Assembly (NCBI GenBank): GCA_937898195.1
Contig: CALEJD010000029.1
Location: forward strand, 1 to 21,265
Length of the DNA stretch: 21,265 nt
Direction: 5' to 3'
From: an uncultured Clostridia bacterium
Lineage (GTDB): Bacteria > Bacillota > Clostridia > Oscillospirales > Acutalibacteraceae
Shown here: in pieces, positions 14,574-21,265 of the stretch
How the letters are laid out: the number at the start of each line of letters is the position of its first letter
Position numbering within the stretch: the stretch's first letter is position 1
Notes under the pieces: model-generated
Database searches by the model: none
Told to the model about the DNA's origin: nothing
Seen by the model: only the letters and a program-made list of their open reading frames with translations
Made by a program: the position numbers and the translations under genes

Positions 14574-15653
14574 ATGAAAAATGCGCTTATTATTTTTGGC
14601 GGTGTTTCATCTGAGCATGATGTTTCGGTTGTGTCTGCATCATCAGTTATCAGAAACATTCCAAAGGATAAATATAATGTTATAATGCTCGGCATTACAA
14701 AACAAGGTGAAATGTTCCTTTATGATGGCGACTTTGAAAAATTGCCAAAGGACAAATGGCTTGAAGATAAAGCGAATCTTAAAAAAGCAATTATCTCAAC
14801 AGACCGTGCAGACCGTGGTATTGTTGTATTTAACGATAACGGATATGAGAAAATCAGAATTGACGTGTGCTTCCCTGTGCTTCACGGCAAAAATGGTGAA
14901 GACGGCACAATGCAAGGACTTTTGACTATTGCAGGTATCCCTTATGTTGGTTGTAACACTATGGCATCGGCAGTGTGTATGGATAAAGCAATGACAAATG
15001 CAATCTGCGATATTAACAATATTGCACAAGCAAAGTGGAAATATATCACAAAATATGATTTTGAACTTCGTGGCAGAGAATTCGCAAGAGAATGTGAAGA
15101 ATATTTAGGACTTCCTGTGTTCATCAAGCCTGCAAATGCCGGGTCATCTGTGGGTGTTGTTAAAGCAAAAACTCTTGAAGAAATTCAGCGCGGACTTGAA
15201 TATGCTTTGCAGTTTGACTCAAGAGTTGTCGTTGAAGAAGCAATTCTCGGTGCAGAAGTTGAATGTGCAGTTATGGGTAATGACGAGCCTTTCGCAGGTG
15301 CAGTTGGCGAAATTGAGCCAAGTAATGAGTTCTATGACTTTGAAGCAAAATATGAGTCAGATAGTGGACTTCATATTCCTGCTCGTATTGGCGAAGATAA
15401 AATCAAAGAAGTTCAAGCACAAGCAATCAAGGCATATAAGGCTTGGGGTTGTTCAGGTCTTGCACGAGTTGATTTCTTTGTTAGATATTCTGACGGTGCG
15501 GTGCTTCTCAACGAGCCAAATACTCTCCCCGGCTTTACAAACATCAGTATGTACCCAATGCTTATGGATAAAGCGGGAATTTCTTATGGTGATTTGCTCG
15601 ACAAACTTTGTACTCTTGCAATGGATAAATGGGAAAAGGAATTCGCAGAATGA
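14574..15653 (+). CDS. ddl: D-alanine--D-alanine ligase
   Basis: ATP-grasp enzyme that makes the D-Ala-D-Ala dipeptide for peptidoglycan precursors. 359 residues. Seen: IIFGGVSSEHDVSVVSA at the N-terminus (binds the first D-Ala), FIKPANAGSSVGV (ATP-binding loop, about 182-194), the YDFEAKY omega-loop whose Tyr typifies D-Ala-D-Ala rather than D-Ala-D-lactate ligases, and LLNEPNTLPGFTNISMYP near the C-terminus (Mg and product site). ATG 14574 follows AGGGTGA; an upstream in-frame ATG at 14550 has no ribosome binding site. The stop overlaps the next gene by 4 nt (ATGA), giving a coupled operon with the DUF1934 gene and argS. No vancomycin-resistance-type substitutions were seen. Confidence 0.95.
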   Translation: MKNALIIFGGVSSEHDVSVVSASSVIRNIPKDKYNVIMLGITKQGEMFLYDGDFEKLPKDKWLEDKANLKKAIISTDRADRGIVVFNDNGYEKIRIDVCFPVLHGKNGEDGTMQGLLTIAGIPYVGCNTMASAVCMDKAMTNAICDINNIAQAKWKYITKYDFELRGREFARECEEYLGLPVFIKPANAGSSVGVVKAKTLEEIQRGLEYALQFDSRVVVEEAILGAEVECAVMGNDEPFAGAVGEIEPSNEFYDFEAKYESDSGLHIPARIGEDKIKEVQAQAIKAYKAWGCSGLARVDFFVRYSDGAVLLNEPNTLPGFTNISMYPMLMDKAGISYGDLLDKLCTLAMDKWEKEFAE

Positions 15654-16069
15654 GAACAAATGCAGTTATAAAAATTGTCAGTCTGCAAAGAACTGAAAAC
15701 GGTGACAATGCAGGTGAAATGTCAGTTTTAGGTCGTATTACCTATGACAACGACAAAAGCATAATTGAATATATCGAAAACAATGAAGAAACGGGCCCTG
15801 AAGAAACAACAATCACCGTTTCAAATAATGATACTGTAAGCATTGTGCGACACGGCCAGTTTAGTAGTGAAATGATGGTTGAAAAAGGCAAACGCCATCT
15901 CACATTTTACAGAACACCTTATGGTGAATTGACAATGGGTATTTATGGCACACAGGTTGACTTTTCAAAAGATGAAAAAGGCGCAACTCTTAAACTTAAA
16001 TACGAACTTGATTTTAACAACGGATTTGTATCAGAAAATACTATGAAAATATATATTGAGGAGAAATAA
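15650..16069 (+). CDS. DUF1934 (YwiB-like) calycin-fold protein
   Basis: 139 residues, rich in beta strands, of the DUF1934 family (YwiB of Bacillus), which adopts a lipocalin/calycin-like barrel. Conserved features are the RITYDNDKSIIEY strand, VRHGQFSSEMMVEKGKRHLTFYRTPYG and the alternating GTQVDF...LKLKYELDFN strands near the C-terminus. The ATG at 15650 lies within the ddl stop (ATGA overlap) with AAGGA 9 nt upstream. It is followed after 2 bp by argS, the same adjacency seen in Bacillus (ywiB-argS), supporting the call. The biochemical role is not known; a link to argS expression or function is inferred only from conserved neighbourhood. Confidence 0.88.
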   Translation: MRTNAVIKIVSLQRTENGDNAGEMSVLGRITYDNDKSIIEYIENNEETGPEETTITVSNNDTVSIVRHGQFSSEMMVEKGKRHLTFYRTPYGELTMGIYGTQVDFSKDEKGATLKLKYELDFNNGFVSENTMKIYIEEK

Positions 16070-16071
16070 GG

Positions 16072-17817
16072 ATGTCTAAATTAGTTAAACAAGCAACTAA
16101 CGAATTACATACACTTATTGTGAATGCTTTAGAAAAAGCTGTTGCAGACGGCGAAATCCCTGCAGAGCCAATTCCAGCGTTTAATATTGAAGTTCCTGCA
16201 AATCGTGACAATGGTGACTATTCATCAAATATCGCATTTGTTTGTGCAAAAGTTTTCCGTCGTGCACCAAAAATGATTGCTGATTTAGTTGCAAAACATA
16301 TTGAGCTTGACGGTTCATATTTTGATTCTTGCACAGTTGCAGGAGCAGGATTTGTAAACTTTACACTTTCAAAAGATTTTTATGCTGACATTCTTCTTGA
16401 TGTTAAGGCACTCGGCAAGGATTACGGCAGAAGCGATTACGGTCAGGGCAAAAAAATCAATGTTGAGTTTGTTTCTGCAAACCCAACAGGCCCAATGCAC
16501 ATGGGCAATGCTCGTGGCGGCGCACTCGGTGACTGTCTTGCAGCAGTTCTTGATATGGCTGGCTATGAAGTTGAGCGCGAATTCTATATCAATGACGCAG
16601 GTAATCAGATTGAAAAATTCGGTCTTTCACTTGATATCCGTTATCAGCAGATTTTTAAAGGTGAAGCTGCAGTAGAACTTCCTGAAGACAGCTATCACGG
16701 CGAAGACATCAAAGAAAGAGCACAGCAGTTTGCTGATGTATATGGTGATGAGTACATCAACAAGACTGAAGATGAGAGAAGAAAAGCACTTGTTGAATTT
16801 GCTTTGCCAAAAAACATCGACAATATGAAAGCTAATATGGCAAAATATCGTATTAAGTATGATACTTGGTTTAAAGAAAGTCAGCTTCACGATAGCGGTG
16901 CTGTTAAAGAAGTTATCGACTATCTCACAAATAAAGGTTTGACTTATGAAAAAGATGGTGCAGTTTGGTACAATAATATCAAAGTGCAGACAGAAATGCT
17001 CACTCGTCAGGGTAAAACACAGGAAGAAATCGATAAGTTAGAGCTTAAAGACGATGTTCTTATCCGTCAGAATGGTAATCCAACATATTTTGCAGCAGAT
17101 ATTGCTTATCATAAAAACAAACTCGTTGCTCGTGGATTTGACAAGGCAATCGACGTTTGGGGTGCTGACCACCACGGCCACGTTGCTCGTATGAAGGGTG
17201 TACTTGAAGCGCTTGACCTTGATTCTGACCGTCTTGATGTTATCTTAATGCAGTTAGTTCGCCTTACTCGTGACGGCGAAGTTGTTAGAATGAGTAAGCG
17301 TACAGGTAAAGCAATCACACTCGTTGACTTGCTTGAAGATATTCCTGTTGATGCAGTTCGTTTCTTATTCAATATGCGTGAACCAGGCTCACAGATGGAT
17401 TTTGACCTTGATTTAGCAGTTGAACAGTCATCACAGAACCCAGTTTACTATTGTCAGTATGCAAATGCTCGTATCCACAGTATCTTGAGAAAAATCGAAG
17501 CAGACGGTGTAACAGTTCGTGACTGCACAAAGGATGAACTTAAACTCCTTACTGCTCCTGAAGAAATCGAGCTTATCCGTCACCTTGCATCTCTCACAGA
17601 CGAAATCGTGAACTCTGCAAAGAACTATGACCCTGCAAAGATTACTCGTTATTGCATCGACCTTGCAACTCTTTTCCACAAGTTCTATAATGCTTGTCGT
17701 GTTGCTGTGGAAGATGAAGCACTTATGCAAGCTCGTATCTTCCTTTGCACTTGTGTTATGAATGTTATCACAAACATTCTCGAAATGTTCAGCATCTCAA
17801 CACCAGAATCAATGTAA
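16072..17817 (+). CDS. argS: Arginyl-tRNA synthetase
   Basis: Class I aminoacyl-tRNA synthetase charging tRNA-Arg. 581 residues. N-terminal Arg-tRNA-binding additional domain (about 1-105, with RDNGDYSSNIAF), the HIGH-type motif HMGN (about 143-146) in SANPTGPMHMGNARGG, the catalytic core, the KMSKS-like loop RMSKRTG (about 406-412), and a C-terminal DALR anticodon domain. GAGGAG lies upstream of ATG 16072. It is the last gene of the ddl operon. Its 3' untranslated region is unusual: a string of eight hairpins (17816-18011) lies between the stop codon and the terminator, and the first hairpin uses the last two bases of the stop codon. Codons favour CGT and CTT, as in other genes here. Confidence 0.97.
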   Translation: MSKLVKQATNELHTLIVNALEKAVADGEIPAEPIPAFNIEVPANRDNGDYSSNIAFVCAKVFRRAPKMIADLVAKHIELDGSYFDSCTVAGAGFVNFTLSKDFYADILLDVKALGKDYGRSDYGQGKKINVEFVSANPTGPMHMGNARGGALGDCLAAVLDMAGYEVEREFYINDAGNQIEKFGLSLDIRYQQIFKGEAAVELPEDSYHGEDIKERAQQFADVYGDEYINKTEDERRKALVEFALPKNIDNMKANMAKYRIKYDTWFKESQLHDSGAVKEVIDYLTNKGLTYEKDGAVWYNNIKVQTEMLTRQGKTQEEIDKLELKDDVLIRQNGNPTYFAADIAYHKNKLVARGFDKAIDVWGADHHGHVARMKGVLEALDLDSDRLDVILMQLVRLTRDGEVVRMSKRTGKAITLVDLLEDIPVDAVRFLFNMREPGSQMDFDLDLAVEQSSQNPVYYCQYANARIHSILRKIEADGVTVRDCTKDELKLLTAPEEIELIRHLASLTDEIVNSAKNYDPAKITRYCIDLATLFHKFYNACRVAVEDEALMQARIFLCTCVMNVITNILEMFSISTPESM

Positions 17818-18011
17818 AGCGTCTATGACGCTTTACTCGATATAAATCCTTTCAGGATTTTCGATATGTCACATACTGACTCGATATGTGCTAACGCACA
17901 CGATATGTTCACTTCGTGAACGAGATTTATATCATATCGAGTTTGAGCGTTAGCGAAAACATATCGATTTTACGAAGTAAAAATATCGAGCAATCGTAGA
18001 TTGCATATCGA
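17816..18011 (+). repeat. Array of eight variable-stem hairpins with mirrored TCGATAT/ATATCGA spacers
   Basis: Immediately after argS. Spacers TCGATAT occur at 17837-17843, 17861-17867 and 17881-17887, and as ACGATAT at 17900-17906. The reverse complement ATATCGA occurs at 17934-17940, 17961-17967, 17983-17989 and 18005-18011. Hairpins: H1 17816-17834, H2 17844-17860, H3 17868-17880, H4 17887-17900, H5 17907-17921, H6 17941-17960, H7 17968-17982, H8 17990-18004. Stems differ completely, but cores recur: ACTTCGT in H5 and (inverted) H7, GCTAACGC in H4 and (inverted) H6, CTATG/CTACG in H1 and (inverted) H8. The four left spacers can pair with the four right ones in nested order. It is not a CRISPR array and not a REP or transposon end that I recognise. 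Confidence 0.9.
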
Positions 18012-18027
18012 CTAATAAAATAATGTA

Positions 18028-18056
18028 GGGGACGTCGACTCGGCGTCCCATTTTTT
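18028..18056 (+). terminator. Terminator after the hairpin array (argS operon end)
   Basis: GGGACG (18029-18034) pairs with CGTCCC (18044-18049), an inner part (GACTC region) forms the loop, and TTTTTT follows at 18051-18056. The hairpin array is therefore most simply part of the argS 3' untranslated region. Confidence 0.85.
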
Positions 18057-18138
18057 GTATTTTTACGAAATTTTTGTCTATAATACAATTATGACTATAA
18101 TTTTCATATTCTTTGTCAATCTTTTGTCAAAATAACTA

Positions 18139-18167
18139 TTGAAAAATTCTGGCAATAATTGTATAAT
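18139..18167 (+). promoter_or_regulatory. Promoter of the NifU-like/GGGtGRT operon
   Basis: TTGAAA (18139-18144), 17-bp spacer, TATAAT (18162-18167). The predicted start is near 18174, giving a leader of about 45 nt with AAAGGAG. The strength fits the optimised codons of the two genes. Confidence 0.8.
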
Positions 18168-18218
18168 TGCTAAGATAGGAATTATTCCGTTAAATTATGA
18201 AAGGAGTTTTCATTTATT

Positions 18219-18914
18219 ATGATTAACTACTCACATGAAGTTGAAAAAATGTGCTGTGTTAAAAAAGGTCCTCACCACGGTCCTGCTCCAATTCCTGAAG
18301 AAGGAAAATGGGTAAAGGCTTATGAAATCAAAGATATTTCAGGCTTCTCACACGGCATCGGCTGGTGTGCTCCTCAACAGGGTACATGTAAGCTCACACT
18401 TAACATTAAAGATGGTATTGTTGAAGAGGCTCTTGTTGAGACTCTCGGTTGCTCAGGTATGACTCACTCAGCTGCTATGGCTGCTGAAATTCTTCCTGGC
18501 AAAACTCTTCTTGAATGCCTTAACACAGACCTTGTTTGTGACGCTATTAACACAGCTATGAGAGAAATCTTCCTCCAGCTCGTTTATGGTCGTTCACAGT
18601 CTGCTTTCTCAGAAGATGGTCTTGTTGTTGGTGCAGGTCTTGAAGACCTTGGTAAAGGTCTCCGTTCACAGGTTGGTACAATGTTCTCAACAAAAGTTAA
18701 AGGCGTTCGTTATATGGAAATGGCTGAAGGCTATATCACAAGAATGGCTCTTGACGCTGATGACCAGGTTATCGGTTATGAGTTCGTTAAGCTCGGTAAG
18801 ATGATGGAAGATATCCGTCACGGTATGGACGCTGCTACAGCTCTCAAGAACAATACAGGCTCATATGGTCGTTTTGCAGATGCTGCAAAATACATTGACC
18901 CAAGAGAAGAATAA
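18219..18914 (+). CDS. NifU/IscU-like iron-sulfur scaffold protein paired with GGGtGRT
   Basis: 231 residues with an IscU/NifU N-terminal-like core: GTCKLTLNIKDGIVEEALVETLGCSG matches the scaffold fold, with the LGCSGMTHSA loop equivalent to the GCG-S-AxAS loop of IscU. Cysteines at 12, 13, 50, 57, 78, 100 and 107 could bind metal; the N-terminal CCVKKGPHHGP adds two Cys and two His not found in classical IscU. The C-terminal 100 residues are specific to this subfamily. Codons are strongly biased (GGT, CTT, GCT), suggesting high expression. The ribosome binding site AAAGGAG lies about 12 nt from ATG 18219, longer than usual. It is cotranscribed with the GGGtGRT gene 18 bp downstream. An iron-sulfur role is a family inference; no isc/suf genes are here. 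Confidence 0.85.
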   Translation: MINYSHEVEKMCCVKKGPHHGPAPIPEEGKWVKAYEIKDISGFSHGIGWCAPQQGTCKLTLNIKDGIVEEALVETLGCSGMTHSAAMAAEILPGKTLLECLNTDLVCDAINTAMREIFLQLVYGRSQSAFSEDGLVVGAGLEDLGKGLRSQVGTMFSTKVKGVRYMEMAEGYITRMALDADDQVIGYEFVKLGKMMEDIRHGMDAATALKNNTGSYGRFADAAKYIDPREE

Positions 18915-18932
18915 GAGAAGGAGGATACTAAA

Positions 18933-19940
18933 ATGGCTAATGATGTAAGATTTGAAGGCAAAGAAAGAAGAATGGCTAAAATCGAGAAATGTCTTGCTGA
19001 ATACGGTATTGCTTCTCTCGAAGACGCAAAAGCTCTTTGCGAATCAAAAGGTATCGATGTTGAAGGCATCGTTAAGGGTGTTCAGCCAATCGCATTCGAA
19101 AATGCTGTTTGGGCTTACACACTCGGTGTTGCACTTGCACTTAAATCAGGTGTAAAAACTGCTTCTGAAGCTGCTGCAGTTATCGGTAAAGGTCTTCAGG
19201 CTTTCTGTATCCCTGGTTCAGTTGCTGAACAGAGAGACGTTGGTCTTGGCCACGGTAACCTTGGCGCAATGCTTCTTAAAGAAGAAACAAAGTGCTTTGC
19301 ATTCGTTGCAGGTCACGAATCATTTGCAGCTGCTGAAGGTGCTATCGGTATCGCAAAGACAGCTAACAAAGTTCGTAAAGAACCTCTTCGCGTTATCCTT
19401 AACGGTCTCGGCAAAGACGCTGCTATGATTATTTCAAGAATCAACGGTTTCACATATGTTGAAACAGAATATGATTTCTATACAAGCGAACTTAAAATCG
19501 TTAACGAAACAAAATATTCAGACGGCGAAAGAGCTGCTGTTCGTTGCTACGGCGCAAACGATGTTCTTGAAGGCGTTGCTATCATGAAGAAAGAGGGCGT
19601 TGACGTTTCTATCACAGGTAACTCAACTAACCCAACTCGCTTCCAGCACCCAGTTGCAGGCACATACAAGAAGTGGGCTATGGAAAATGGCGTAAACTAC
19701 TTCTCAGTTGCATCAGGTGGCGGTACAGGTCGTACACTTCACCCAGATAACATGGCTGCAGGTCCTGCTTCTTATGGTCTTACAGACACAATGGGTAGAA
19801 TGCACGGTGATGCTCAATTCGCTGGTTCATCTTCAGTTCCTGCTCACGTAGAAATGATGGGATTAATCGGAATGGGTAATAACCCAATGGTAGGTGCAAC
19901 TGTTGCAGTTGCAGTTGCTGTTGAAGAAACAAGCAAGTAA
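18933..19940 (+). CDS. GGGtGRT protein family member
   Basis: 335 residues of the family named for the motif GGGtGRT, seen here at residues 262-268 (ASGGGTGRTLHP). Other conserved blocks: GLGHGNLGAMLL (about 104-115), AGHESFAAAEGAIG (about 126-139), SITGNSTNPTRFQHP, and a glycine/methionine-rich C-terminus (HVEMMGLIGMGNNPMVGATVAVAVAVE). It has no signal peptide and is probably cytoplasmic. AAGGAGG precedes ATG 18933. Codon bias toward GGT, GTT and CTT matches the upstream scaffold gene, so the two appear to be abundant partners. The biochemical function is, to my knowledge, unassigned; the pairing suggests an iron-sulfur or metal-dependent enzyme, but that is inference. Confidence 0.9.
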   Translation: MANDVRFEGKERRMAKIEKCLAEYGIASLEDAKALCESKGIDVEGIVKGVQPIAFENAVWAYTLGVALALKSGVKTASEAAAVIGKGLQAFCIPGSVAEQRDVGLGHGNLGAMLLKEETKCFAFVAGHESFAAAEGAIGIAKTANKVRKEPLRVILNGLGKDAAMIISRINGFTYVETEYDFYTSELKIVNETKYSDGERAAVRCYGANDVLEGVAIMKKEGVDVSITGNSTNPTRFQHPVAGTYKKWAMENGVNYFSVASGGGTGRTLHPDNMAAGPASYGLTDTMGRMHGDAQFAGSSSVPAHVEMMGLIGMGNNPMVGATVAVAVAVEETSK

Positions 19941-19945
19941 TAAGA

Positions 19946-19975
19946 AAAAACCAACTCTTAAAAGGGTTGGTTTTT
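19946..19975 (+). terminator. Terminator of the GGGtGRT operon
   Basis: AAAAACCAAC (19946-19955) pairs with GTTGGTTTTT (19966-19975), extended inward by C-G and T-G pairs; the 3' arm ends in the T run. It starts 6 bp after the GGGtGRT stop. Confidence 0.9.
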
Positions 19976-19981
19976 ATACTT

Positions 19982-20008
19982 AAAAAGGGGATACGTCCCC
20001 TTTTTTTT
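19982..20008. terminator. Second, bidirectional terminator
   Basis: AAAAAGGGGA (19982-19991), TACG loop, TCCCCTTTTT (19996-20005) and further T. On the minus strand the A run becomes a T run, so it can end the convergent F420-ligase-family gene as well. Two terminators in tandem separate regions of different composition. Confidence 0.88.
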
Positions 20009-20009
20009 A

Positions 20010-21203
20010 TTAATCAGTGAAATTATCAAAATATCCTTGAACTAAGATAATTGGAGTACCTTTATCTCCAGAACCACTAGTTAGGTCACATAAAGAACCA
20101 ATTAAATCAGTAAGTTGACGAGGAGTTGTTCCTTGTGATGCCATATTTCCTACTAAGTTATTGTTTTTAGCTTTAATACTATTAGAAATAGCTTCTTTTA
20201 ATGCATCACCACTTAAATTCTTAAAATCATTGTCAGCAAGGTATTTTAGTTTTAATTCATTTGGAGTTCCTCTTAATCCTAGAGTAAATGCTGGTGAAAC
20301 AACAGGATCTGCTAATTCCCAAATTTTTCCTTGAGGATCTTTAAAAGCTCCATCTCCATAAATCATTACTTCAACATCCTTTCCAGTTCTTTTTAAGAAT
20401 TCTTTTTGGATTGCTTCTACTAGGCCTTGGCAATCTCTAGGGAAAAGCTTAACTTTATCTTCGGTAGATTTATTTGAACCAAGTAATCCATAGTTTTCAT
20501 TGAAACCGTGTCCATTGATTGAAGTAGTTAAGATGTCATCAAGACCATAGACTAATTTTGCACCATTATTCTTTAAAATTCTTTTTGTTCTGACACGAGT
20601 ATGGATATCACAAGTTAGAACTTTATCAGTATAATTTAAAATAGTTTTAGCTTGATTAGCAAAAACAATTTCAACTTCTGCACCACATTCTTTAATTAAA
20701 CTAGCATAATAGTCAACATAATCTACACCAGTGAATTCATGAACAGTATATCCAAATAATTCGCGATATTTTTCTAGTGATAAAACATCTGAATAAGGAT
20801 TAACACCTGCTTCATCTAGTTGATCATATGAAAGTAGGGCATTTCCTACTTCATCGCTAGGATAACTTAACATTAATACAACTTTTTTAACTCCTTTTGC
20901 AATACCTCTTAAAACAATTGCAAAACGATTTCTTGAAAGAATTGGAAAAATAACACCTACAGTTGCGTCTTCTCCAAATTTGGTTTTAACATCAAGAGCG
21001 ATATCATCAATTGTTGCATAGTTTCCTTGTGCGCGTGCTACAATCGATTCTGTTAAGGCAACAACATCTTTATCTCTCATTGCAAATCCTTCAGCTTCAG
21101 CAGCCTCTAAAACGCTATTTACAGCGATATCTACTAAATTATCTCCTTCTCTAATAATAGGACATCTAATTCCTCTTGAAATAGTACCAACTTTTCTTTC
21201 CAT
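20010..21203 (-). CDS. Coenzyme F420-0:L-glutamate ligase family protein (CofE/FolC2-like)
   Basis: 397 residues. The N-terminus ERKVGTISRGIRCPIIREGDNL, then DKDVVALTESIVARAQGNY and the central FANQAKTILNYTDKVLTCDIHTRVRTK, match the CofE-type glutamate ligase family, which in F420 makers adds glutamate to F420-0 with GTP. Homologues in organisms without F420, such as chlamydial FolC2, are thought to act on folate; no cofC, cofD or cofG/H genes are nearby, so the substrate is open. ATG 21203 is chosen because AGGTG lies 6 nt upstream; GTG 21212 falls in that site. The codon style differs from the rest: AGA for Arg, TTA for Leu, frequent CTAG words. This suggests horizontal origin, or a join in the assembly. 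Confidence 0.8.
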   Translation of the reverse strand: MERKVGTISRGIRCPIIREGDNLVDIAVNSVLEAAEAEGFAMRDKDVVALTESIVARAQGNYATIDDIALDVKTKFGEDATVGVIFPILSRNRFAIVLRGIAKGVKKVVLMLSYPSDEVGNALLSYDQLDEAGVNPYSDVLSLEKYRELFGYTVHEFTGVDYVDYYASLIKECGAEVEIVFANQAKTILNYTDKVLTCDIHTRVRTKRILKNNGAKLVYGLDDILTTSINGHGFNENYGLLGSNKSTEDKVKLFPRDCQGLVEAIQKEFLKRTGKDVEVMIYGDGAFKDPQGKIWELADPVVSPAFTLGLRGTPNELKLKYLADNDFKNLSGDALKEAISNSIKAKNNNLVGNMASQGTTPRQLTDLIGSLCDLTSGSGDKGTPIILVQGYFDNFTD

Positions 21204-21219
21204 ATAAAACACCTGGTAT

Positions 21220-21248
21220 ATTATAAATGACTCATTTAATTGGTCATT
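21220..21248 (-). promoter_or_regulatory. Putative -10 and overlapping palindrome upstream of the ligase-family gene
   Basis: On the minus strand TATAAT (21225-21220) lies 17 bp before the ATG at 21203. The interrupted palindrome AATGAC (21226-21231) / GTCATT (21243-21248) occupies the spacer and -35 position. TTGATA (21253-21248) is the only -35-like word but stands 22 bp away, so the promoter may depend on an activator, or the palindrome may be an operator. Confidence 0.4.
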
Positions 21249-21265
21249 ATCAATATATCTTATCC

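Noticed and set aside
15136..15696. 186-codon plus-strand frame
   Set aside because: Out-of-frame shadow inside ddl, with composition unlike a real protein; ddl motifs continue through it.
17816..18011. CRISPR array or integron attC cluster
   Set aside because: The constant element is only 7 bp and the variable units are self-complementary hairpins of uneven length; no cas genes, integrase or attC core sites (GTTRRRY) are present.
18051..18084. Extra promoter (TTGTAT at 18055, TATAAT at 18079) after the argS terminator
   Set aside because: The -35 lies in the terminator T run and is weak; the promoter at 18139-18167 is better placed for the next gene.

Overview
The window looks like chromosomal DNA from a low-GC Clostridia-type Firmicute, probably a gut Oscillospiraceae/Ruminococcaceae-like organism. 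The clues are a type-3 (archaeal/eukaryote-like) ProS, ribosomal protein S21 and YqeG, a DUF1934-argS pair, GGAGG-type ribosome binding sites, near-consensus sigma-A promoters, and dense gene packing with many 4-14 bp overlaps. The lineage is inferred from gene content and style, not from a marker tree. No tRNA, rRNA, CRISPR array, insertion sequence or prophage was seen.

Left part (1-8505, all minus strand). An operon of seven genes runs leftward from about 8372: a VTT/DedA-type membrane protein, galactokinase, two tandem M42 aminopeptidases, a GNAT acetyltransferase, a PLP-dependent methionine gamma-lyase-family protein and a phosphoglucomutase/phosphomannomutase. Most junctions overlap or are separated by less than 20 bp. 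A separate promoter at 817-845 then drives a lone acyl carrier protein and, past a weak terminator, proS, which runs off the window. The theme is sugar and peptide/amino-acid salvage plus housekeeping.

Middle part (8435-14520). A D-2-hydroxyacid dehydrogenase (plus) converges on a small XRE regulator (minus) across a shared terminator. Upstream of the regulator, a consensus promoter with a palindrome in its spacer fires away from it into a roughly 140-nt structured noncoding transcript with a strong terminator. A second consensus promoter then drives rpsU, 58 codons. A YqeG-type HAD phosphatase and an M24 aminopeptidase follow, overlapping. A small tail-anchored protein converges on the M24 gene. 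A 412-bp AT-rich gap with repeated palindromic 9-mers precedes an OGG-type DNA glycosylase. A 293-residue protein of unknown function lies on the minus strand.

Right part (14574-21265). ddl, a DUF1934 protein and argS form a tight plus-strand operon. Between the argS stop codon and its terminator lies the most striking object in the window: eight short hairpins with different stems, separated by a 7-bp spacer that reads TCGATAT in the left half and ATATCGA in the right half. Hairpin cores recur between the halves in opposite orientation, so the whole can fold as a nested, multi-armed structure. Next comes a strongly promoted two-gene unit of unknown function: a NifU/IscU-like scaffold protein and a GGGtGRT-family protein. 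Two tandem terminators separate it from a minus-strand gene of the coenzyme F420-0:L-glutamate ligase family, whose codon style (AGA, TTA, many CTAG words) differs from everything to its left, suggesting transfer or an assembly join.
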